Below are positions 1 through 4,282 of a stretch of DNA of 6,068 bases, one piece after another. The notes under the pieces were generated by a model. It made no database searches and was not told the origin of the DNA. It worked only from the letters and a program-made list of their open reading frames with translations. Numbering within the stretch: position 1 is the stretch's first letter; the number at the start of each line of letters is the position of its first letter. This stretch comes from Mycobacterium sp. (GTDB lineage Bacteria > Actinomycetota > Actinomycetes > Mycobacteriales > Mycobacteriaceae): assembly GCA_029256565.1 (NCBI GenBank), contig JAQSXQ010000126.1, positions 1 through 6,068 on the forward strand, read 5' to 3'. Both the position numbers and the translations under genes were made by a program.

Positions 1-66
1 ATCGGCCTGCGTGCCGCGCTGCAGGGTCTCGCAGTGGCGGCGCTGTGCGCGGCGTTGATCGTCTAA
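1..66 (+). CDS. C-terminal end of a membrane protein (partial, possibly a transporter)
   Basis: The window opens inside an open frame that ends with TAA at 64-66 after 21 visible codons. The translated tail is almost wholly small and hydrophobic (LQGLAVAALCAALIV), as in a last transmembrane helix that ends right at the C-terminus. Nearly all codons end in G or C, which supports coding. Such an ending is common in major facilitator superfamily exporters of actinobacteria, but nothing diagnostic of the family is visible, so the transporter reading is inference. The stop lies 16 bases before the next ATG, and the next gene's ribosome site sits inside that gap, so the two are probably in one transcript. 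The N-terminal part is outside the window. Confidence 0.55.
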   Translation: MGLRAALQGLAVAALCAALIV

Positions 67-82
67 CGGGAAGGCGCATCAG

Positions 83-400
83 ATGTTTCAGTTCAGGACC
101 TACACGCTCCGATCGCCCGACGCTCTGCACCGGTACGCAACCGTGCACTGGGCCCGCCACCTCGAGACGTTCGCCAAGTTCGGGGTCACCACCCATGGCG
201 TGTGGACCGAGCGACACGGCGCCGCTAACCGGCTCGTCGCGCTGATCCGGTATCCGACCGGCGCCGATCCCGACCTACTCACGCGCCAGATCATGGCCAG
301 CCCGGAGTTCCGCGCCGACATGGCCGGCTTCGATCCCGCAGACATCGTCGACGTAGCGACCGTGCTGCTCGACCCAACGTCCTTCTCACCCATCCACTGA
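83..400 (+). CDS. NIPSNAP family protein
   Basis: This is a small soluble protein of 105 residues, the usual size of a single-domain bacterial NIPSNAP protein (a dimeric alpha/beta-barrel-like ferredoxin fold). The visible family pattern is an N-terminal strand beginning FQFRTYTLR (residues 2-10), a helix with the HWARHLETFAKFG stretch (about 22-34), a strand at VTTHGVWTE, then NRLVALIRYP (49-58), and a later helix with SPEFRADMAGF (73-83). The biochemical role of bacterial NIPSNAP proteins is mostly unknown; the name comes from eukaryotic homologues, and related folds include small monooxygenases and dimeric stress proteins. The start is supported by GGGAAGG at 68-74, eight bases before the ATG. 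It is followed 19 bases later by a DUF4267 membrane-protein gene, which suggests a shared transcript. No signal peptide is seen, so it should act in the cytoplasm. Confidence 0.82.
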   Translation: MFQFRTYTLRSPDALHRYATVHWARHLETFAKFGVTTHGVWTERHGAANRLVALIRYPTGADPDLLTRQIMASPEFRADMAGFDPADIVDVATVLLDPTSFSPIH

Positions 401-419
401 CGACCCTGGAGCCATCGAC

Positions 420-800
420 ATGACCATCACCACCATCGGCTACGTGCTCGCCGGAATCATCGGCGCGGCCATCATCCTCATCGGCGCACGATTCGTCGTG
501 GCGCCCGCCACCGCAGCCGCCGGTTACGGCGTCCGACTGGATATCGCCGAGCCGTCCGCGCGTGCCTATGCGAGCATCAAGGGCGTCCGCGACATCGCAT
601 CGGGACTGTTCGTGTTCATCCTGATGGCCGCAGGCGCGACGCACCTGCTCGGCTGGGTGGTGTTGGCCGCCACCATCATTCCGCTTGCCGACACGGCCAT
701 CGTGCTCCGCAGCGGTGGCTCCAGGTCGATCGCCTGGGGCGTCCACGGCGTCACCGCCGCCGTCATGCTCGTCACTGCCGCGCTGCTGCTCATCCCGTGA
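420..800 (+). CDS. DUF4267 domain-containing four-helix membrane protein
   Basis: This is a 126-residue integral membrane protein. Four hydrophobic segments can be seen at about residues 6-28, 57-72, 76-97 and 103-125. The loop between helices 1 and 2 carries ARAYASIKGVRDIASG (47-62), the conserved G-x-R-D core that I associate with DUF4267. The family has no established function. The ATG at 420 is preceded by TGGAG at 407-411, a reasonable ribosome site eight bases upstream. The gene begins 19 bases after the NIPSNAP gene stops and is probably in the same operon. Its stop codon lies only 5 bases from the stop of the convergent synthetase gene, so any transcription terminator would have to lie inside coding sequence. 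A small inner-membrane accessory protein is the safest description. Confidence 0.8.
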   Translation: MTITTIGYVLAGIIGAAIILIGARFVVAPATAAAGYGVRLDIAEPSARAYASIKGVRDIASGLFVFILMAAGATHLLGWVVLAATIIPLADTAIVLRSGGSRSIAWGVHGVTAAVMLVTAALLLIP

Positions 801-805
801 TTGCC

Positions 806-2371
806 TCAGGATCCGAACTCGCGCACCAACCTCTTCTTGTCGACCTTCTCGCCGGCCAGCGTGGGCAACGGCTCGGCGCGGATGTCCCAGCGCGTCGGTA
901 TCGCGAAGTAGGCGAGGGTGCCGGTCACGTGCGCCGCCAGGGCATCGGGCGTGGGCGCATCGGTGCCGGGCCGGTGCACGACGACGGCCACCAACTCCTC
1001 GCCCAGATCCGGATGCGGCACGCCGAGGGCAGCGACCTCCACGACCGCGGGATGGGTGGCGATGGCGGCCTCGACGTGCGGGCACGCGATGTTCTCGCCG
1101 CCACGGATCACGACGTCCTTCGCGCGGCCGTCGATGAACAGGTAGCCGTCCTCGGTGAGGTGGCCGAGATCGCCGGTGTGCAGCCATCCTTCGGCGTCGA
1201 CCGTGTCGTCGTCCGGTAGGCCCGCATAGCCGTTCATCACGGTGGGTGATCGTGCGAGCACCTCGCCGACGCCCTTGGCGTCCGGATCGGCGATGCGCAA
1301 TTCGACGACGCCATAGGGTCGCCCGACCGTACCCGGGTGCACGGCCAGGTCGCGGGCGTCGGCAGCGGTCAGGAAACCGCCCGCCTCGGTCATGCCCCAC
1401 GTGTTGCTGAGCCCGCGCGACCGAAGATTCGGCAGCCTCTCCCGGATGCGGTCGAGAAGGTCGGTCGACACCGGTGCGCCACCCAGCGGCCACGACTTCA
1501 GGCTGCTCAGGTCGAAGGAGTCGAAGTCGGGATGCGCGAGCAGTCGAACGGCCATGGTGGGCACCGCACCCCAGATCTGGATCCGCTCCCGCTCGATGAG
1601 TCCGAGGATCTGGCCCGCGTCGAAGCGCCCCTGCGTCATCACGATTCGGCCGCCGGTGAGCGTGTGGGTCAGCAGGCTCGACAGGCCACCGACGTGGAAC
1701 ATCGGCGTCGTCGCGAGGCTGACGGCCTGTGGCGAGTCACCGTCGAGCAGGTGGGGGAACCGCCGGTTGCGAGCGAGGATGTCGTGCTGGTTGGCGATCA
1801 CCGCGCGTCGCGACAGTTCGACAGCCTTCGGCATCCCCGAACTGCCCGAGGTGAACAGCACCAGCGCGGTGGCGTCGGGGTCGGTGTCGGGCACGGATGC
1901 GGCGTCGACCGCGGGCTCGTCGAAGGCGGCCGTCAGATCGGACAGCGGGCTCGTCGGTACGGCGACGTCGAGCGAGGTGTCGGTCAGGACGTGCACTGGC
2001 GCCAGCAGCGTGACGGCGTGCTCGATCTCGGCGGGGCTCCACCACCGGTTGGCCAGCACGGGCACCGCCCCGGCCAGCCAGGTGGCCCACAGCGCGACGA
2101 CCCACTCGGGGGAGTTGTAGCCGAACACCATGACGCGGTCACCGACACCGACACCGCGCGATGACAGGATCGATCGACAGGCCCACACGGCATCGCGGAA
2201 CCGCGCGAACGACACTCGGCGCTCGCCGTGGACCAGGAAGGTGCGGTCGGTCCACACCTCGGTGCCTGCGAGGAGGTCGTCGAACCTCGACGGGCCGCTC
2301 TCGTACACGATGCCGGCGTGCCCGCCGTAGGAGCCGGCGCGGACCTCGGCACTCCAGACTCCGTCCGCCAT
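806..2371 (-). CDS. Class I adenylate-forming enzyme (acyl-CoA synthetase / AMP-binding ligase)
   Basis: This 521-residue protein is full length for the ANL superfamily, whose members activate a carboxylic acid with ATP as an acyl-adenylate and usually transfer it to CoA. The core motifs appear in order: phosphate-binding loop LFTSGSSGMPK (172-182), the region around TPMFHVGGL (222-230), NTWGMTEAGG (323-332), TGDLG (399-403) with the ribose-binding Asp401, and the hinge segment GRAKDVVIRGGENI (415-428). The small C-terminal domain follows, with the A10 catalytic lysine as Lys509 in EKVDKKRL. The A10 motif reads E-K where G-K is usual. The substrate cannot be read from sequence; a fatty or aromatic acid is likely in this kind of organism, and a FadD-type label would be a guess. 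The ATG lies three bases after the stop of the AIM24 gene and has no strong ribosome site, so translational coupling is likely. The N-terminal segment starting VRAGSYGGHAG looks like conserved family sequence, which supports this start. No signal peptide or membrane helix is seen. Confidence 0.92.
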   Translation of the reverse strand: MADGVWSAEVRAGSYGGHAGIVYESGPSRFDDLLAGTEVWTDRTFLVHGERRVSFARFRDAVWACRSILSSRGVGVGDRVMVFGYNSPEWVVALWATWLAGAVPVLANRWWSPAEIEHAVTLLAPVHVLTDTSLDVAVPTSPLSDLTAAFDEPAVDAASVPDTDPDATALVLFTSGSSGMPKAVELSRRAVIANQHDILARNRRFPHLLDGDSPQAVSLATTPMFHVGGLSSLLTHTLTGGRIVMTQGRFDAGQILGLIERERIQIWGAVPTMAVRLLAHPDFDSFDLSSLKSWPLGGAPVSTDLLDRIRERLPNLRSRGLSNTWGMTEAGGFLTAADARDLAVHPGTVGRPYGVVELRIADPDAKGVGEVLARSPTVMNGYAGLPDDDTVDAEGWLHTGDLGHLTEDGYLFIDGRAKDVVIRGGENIACPHVEAAIATHPAVVEVAALGVPHPDLGEELVAVVVHRPGTDAPTPDALAAHVTGTLAYFAIPTRWDIRAEPLPTLAGEKVDKKRLVREFGS

Positions 2372-2374
2372 CGA

Positions 2375-3286
2375 CTACTGCACCGGGATCTGGATGCCCT
2401 CGGACGGCTGAACGATCACGAAGCCCTGGCCGTGGAACGAAACCTGCAGCGCCTCACCGGAACCGCGGCCGATCAGTGCGCCTGCCTTGAAGGTCGTCTT
2501 GAGCTGCGTCTGCAGGTTGGCCGACCATGCGACGACGGCGTTGGTGTCGGCGAACGTCGGCGCCTCGGCGGCGTCGAGTACCACCGGGGGGCCGTCGGTC
2601 GTGATCGCCACCCATCCGGTGCCGCGCAGCGTCGTGTTGAACAGGCCGCCGGTGGCGATGCTGCCGCCCTTCACCCGCTCGATGTTCCAGTCCAGGCTCG
2701 ACGAGAACGCAAGCACGTTCTTGCCGCTGACCGAAAGGCCGGAGTTGTTGAGGTTCAGCAGGTGCACGTCGTAGGCGCGTTCGGCGAGGAAGACGTCGCC
2801 CTGGCCCTGGCAGCGCATGAGCGGCAGCCCTTCGCCGGTCAGCGCCTTCTTGAGGAACTTCCCGGCGCCGCCGCCCTCGAACGCGAAGTCGACGTTGCCC
2901 TGGTAGGCGACCATCGAGCCCTGCCGCGCCATGAACGGCTCACCGAGCCGCACGCGCAGCAGCTTGGTGTTCTGGTTGGCGATCGCCTTGGCTTCCTTCT
3001 CGCTGAAGCGGCCGTCCACGAGGTCGCCGGTGATTCCTGCGAAGCCATCGCCCTGCGGCATCGCCTGGGCCGTCGCCTGCGGCTCTTGGCGCTCGTGCTG
3101 CCCACCCTGATGCTGTCCGCCGTGTTCTGGACCCTGCTGGCCCGCGGGTGCGCCGCCACCCAGGGGCGCGGTGCCGCTACGGCCCTGGTGTGACACCTGG
3201 TCGGTCCAATTCCGGCCGTCCCACCAGCGGTAATCGAATCGACCCTCGGGGTCGGGTTGCCAACTGCCTGCTCCGGGTCCAGTCAC
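2375..3286 (-). CDS. DUF2510-AIM24 fusion protein
   Basis: This 303-residue protein has three parts. Residues about 8-32 form a DUF2510 module, shown by SWQPDPEGRFDYRWWDGRNW with its conserved tryptophans. DUF2510 is a short actinobacterial domain often found at the N-terminus of membrane-associated proteins. Residues about 33-80 are a low-complexity linker rich in Gly, Gln and His, with two GGQH units near 56-64. Residues about 85-295 form an AIM24 domain (named for a yeast mitochondrial protein; bacterial members have a TRAP-like beta fold). Its glycine-rich beta pattern shows in CQGQGDVFLAE (159-169), GGLFNTTLRGTGWVAI (213-228) and FHGQGFVIVQPSE (284-296). No signal peptide or transmembrane helix is evident. 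The biochemical role is unknown. The start is GTG, with GAGGAG six bases upstream. The gene directly precedes the acyl-CoA synthetase with a 3-base gap, so the two are probably expressed together. Confidence 0.87.
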   Translation of the reverse strand: MTGPGAGSWQPDPEGRFDYRWWDGRNWTDQVSHQGRSGTAPLGGGAPAGQQGPEHGGQHQGGQHERQEPQATAQAMPQGDGFAGITGDLVDGRFSEKEAKAIANQNTKLLRVRLGEPFMARQGSMVAYQGNVDFAFEGGGAGKFLKKALTGEGLPLMRCQGQGDVFLAERAYDVHLLNLNNSGLSVSGKNVLAFSSSLDWNIERVKGGSIATGGLFNTTLRGTGWVAITTDGPPVVLDAAEAPTFADTNAVVAWSANLQTQLKTTFKAGALIGRGSGEALQVSFHGQGFVIVQPSEGIQIPVQ

Positions 3287-3430
3287 CGGTCACTCCTCGA
3301 AGATTGATTGCGGTGGATCGAACGTGCCTTTTGCGCACTGATCTAGAACATTAGGGCAACCCGTCGCGACGGTGTCGCTCCCGGAGTTCTTCGCGCCCGG
3401 TAACACCACGTCAACTGGCATGCTGCTGGC
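3287..3430. promoter_or_regulatory. Divergent intergenic region with probable promoters for both flanking genes
   Basis: This is the only head-to-head gap in the window, so it should hold the promoter of the leftward AIM24-synthetase pair and that of the rightward small membrane protein. It is locally AT-richer around 3300-3360 than the surrounding genes. On the - strand TAATGT at 3348-3353 fits a TANNNT type -10 element, with GCGACA at 3373-3378 as a weak -35 candidate at 19-base spacing. That would give a leader of roughly 55 bases. On the + strand I see no convincing -35/-10 pair. The element assignments are guesses; the presence of promoter activity follows from gene orientation. Confidence 0.45.
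3293..3298 (-). promoter_or_regulatory. Ribosome binding site of the DUF2510-AIM24 gene
   Basis: On the - strand this reads GAGGAG, six bases before the GTG at 3284-3286. It settles the start: another GTG at 3291-3293 overlaps the end of the site and is out of frame, and no ATG competes nearby. Confidence 0.7.
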
Positions 3431-3640
3431 ATGTCGAACGAAATCGATCCGACCCGCGCCAAGGGCGCCCTCGCGGTCGTCAAGCAGCACCCCGGGATGG
3501 TGTTGTTCCTGGCGACACCGGCACTGCTCGTAACCGGGCTGATCTGGGTGCTCGCCGGCCCCGGCTGGGCAGCGCTGGTGCTGGTCGCTTTGGTGCTCGG
3601 CGGCGGCGCCGCGCTGTACGCGGGCCTCAAGCGCCGCTGA
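3431..3640 (+). CDS. Small two-helix membrane protein, function unknown
   Basis: This is a 69-residue protein with a short polar N-terminus (MSNEIDPTRAKGALAVVKQH), a hydrophobic helix at about 23-42 and a second at about 46-65, ending in LKRR. The positive C-terminus and the basic residues before helix 1 suggest a hairpin with both ends in the cytoplasm. Codon third positions are strongly G/C, which supports a real gene. I do not recognise a named family. The ATG has no good ribosome site; CTGCTGGC directly before it is a poor match, so the transcript may be leaderless or weakly translated. An earlier ATG at 3420 is out of frame. The next gene on this strand starts 66 bases later, with its own likely promoter. 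Confidence 0.65.
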   Translation: MSNEIDPTRAKGALAVVKQHPGMVLFLATPALLVTGLIWVLAGPGWAALVLVALVLGGGAALYAGLKRR

Positions 3641-3683
3641 GCGACCGCGTTACGCCCACGGGTGAACGACGCCCTGTTGCGCC

Positions 3684-3707
3684 TGTAACGGTGTAATCAT
3701 GTAAGCA
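3684..3707 (+). repeat. Three tandem 8-base units beginning TGTAA, abutting a start codon
   Basis: TGTAACGG, TGTAATCA and TGTAAGCA follow one another without a gap, starting at 3684, 3692 and 3700. The last unit ends on the A of the downstream ATG. The middle unit contains TGTAAT (3692-3697), five of six matches to the TATAAT -10 consensus. It is placed so that transcription could start at or just before the ATG, giving a leaderless message. The array may be a promoter, an operator with repeated half-sites, or both. No clear -35 element is seen, and no recognisable ribosome site precedes the ATG, which agrees with leaderless translation, common in mycobacteria. Confidence 0.5.
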
Positions 3708-4264
3708 TGAGAAAGCACGATCACCGCGGCCGCTCCGGCGGCTGGCAACAAGCTCAACAGCCCGACGCGGCGTCGGCGCCCGACTGGATCGCAGGACGCC
3801 TGCCCGACGGCTGGTTCACCGGGGATCCCACCGTGACCGTCGACCGTGAGGAGATCACCGTCGTCGGCCGTCTTCCCGAAGCCGAGGGGGAGGAGAGCGA
3901 GGCCAGGGCATCGGGCCGCGCCGCCCGCTTCCGCGAGGAGACCCGGTCGGAGCGGATGCGCATCGCCGACGAGGCCGAGGTCCGCTACGGACGCAAGGTG
4001 GCGTGGGGCGTCGAGGTAGGCGCAGGCGACGAACCCGAGCGAATCCTGTTCACCAACATCGCCGTACCGGTGATGACACGGCTACGGCAGCCCGAACGCC
4101 AGGTGCTCGACACGCTGGTCGACGCGGGTGTCGCCAGGTCGCGCTCGGATGCCCTGGTCTGGTCGGTGCGCCTGGTCGGCCAGCACGCCGACGAATGGCT
4201 CGGTCAGCTGCGCGAGGCGATGTCGACGGTCGACGACCTGCGCGCCGAGGGGCCGAAGCTCTAA
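3707..4264 (+). CDS. Uncharacterised actinobacterial protein with a ribbon-helix-helix-like C-terminal segment
   Basis: This is a 185-residue soluble protein that I cannot assign to a named family. Residues 1-25 are polar and probably disordered. Residues 26-56 (PDWIAGRLPDGWFTGDPTVTV onward) look like a small folded unit in which EEITVVGRLPEA could be a beta strand. Residues 60-95 are highly charged and helical (EESEARASGRAARFREETRSE), suggesting a coiled-coil or long helix. Residues about 119-158 (VPVMTRLRQPERQVLDTLVDAGVARSRSDALVWSVRLV) resemble the strand-helix-helix layout of ribbon-helix-helix regulators, with the ARSRSDAL turn typical of such folds; DNA binding is inference only. The C-terminus is helical and acidic. 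The ATG at 3707 directly follows the TGTAA repeats and lacks a ribosome site; the gene is probably transcribed from its own promoter. It converges on the molybdoenzyme gene with an 11-base gap. Confidence 0.75.
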   Translation: MRKHDHRGRSGGWQQAQQPDAASAPDWIAGRLPDGWFTGDPTVTVDREEITVVGRLPEAEGEESEARASGRAARFREETRSERMRIADEAEVRYGRKVAWGVEVGAGDEPERILFTNIAVPVMTRLRQPERQVLDTLVDAGVARSRSDALVWSVRLVGQHADEWLGQLREAMSTVDDLRAEGPKL

Positions 4265-4282
4265 CGCACGACAGACTAGAGC
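4258..4282. other. Short inverted repeat spanning two convergent stop codons
   Basis: GCTCTA (4258-4263) and TAGAGC (4277-4282) are perfect 6-base inverted arms around a 13-base loop. The arms include part of the TAA of the 185-residue protein gene and part of the TAG of the molybdoenzyme gene. It could form a weak hairpin in both transcripts, but there is no following T-run and the stem is only half G/C, so a terminator function is doubtful. Confidence 0.25.

Noticed and set aside
291..1493. Long - strand open frame of 400 codons overlapping the DUF4267 and synthetase genes
   Set aside because: It overlaps the synthetase gene in another frame and the NIPSNAP and DUF4267 genes antisense. Its translation is dominated by Arg, Gly and Ala without any family motif, the pattern expected of a shadow frame in GC-rich DNA.
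1337..2164. + strand open frames opposite the synthetase
   Set aside because: They are antisense shadows with no recognisable domain or ribosome site, and the opposite strand has unmistakable adenylate-forming motifs.
2228..3193. + strand open frame of 321 codons opposite the AIM24 gene
   Set aside because: It is antisense to both real genes, crosses their boundary, and has no domain signature.
3344..3356. Palindrome around TCTAGA/CTAGAACATTAG as an operator
   Set aside because: The symmetry is imperfect and very short; it does not stand out beyond chance.
3641..3706. Intrinsic terminator after the small membrane protein gene
   Set aside because: No stem with a T-run could be found; the region is better explained as promoter sequence for the next gene.
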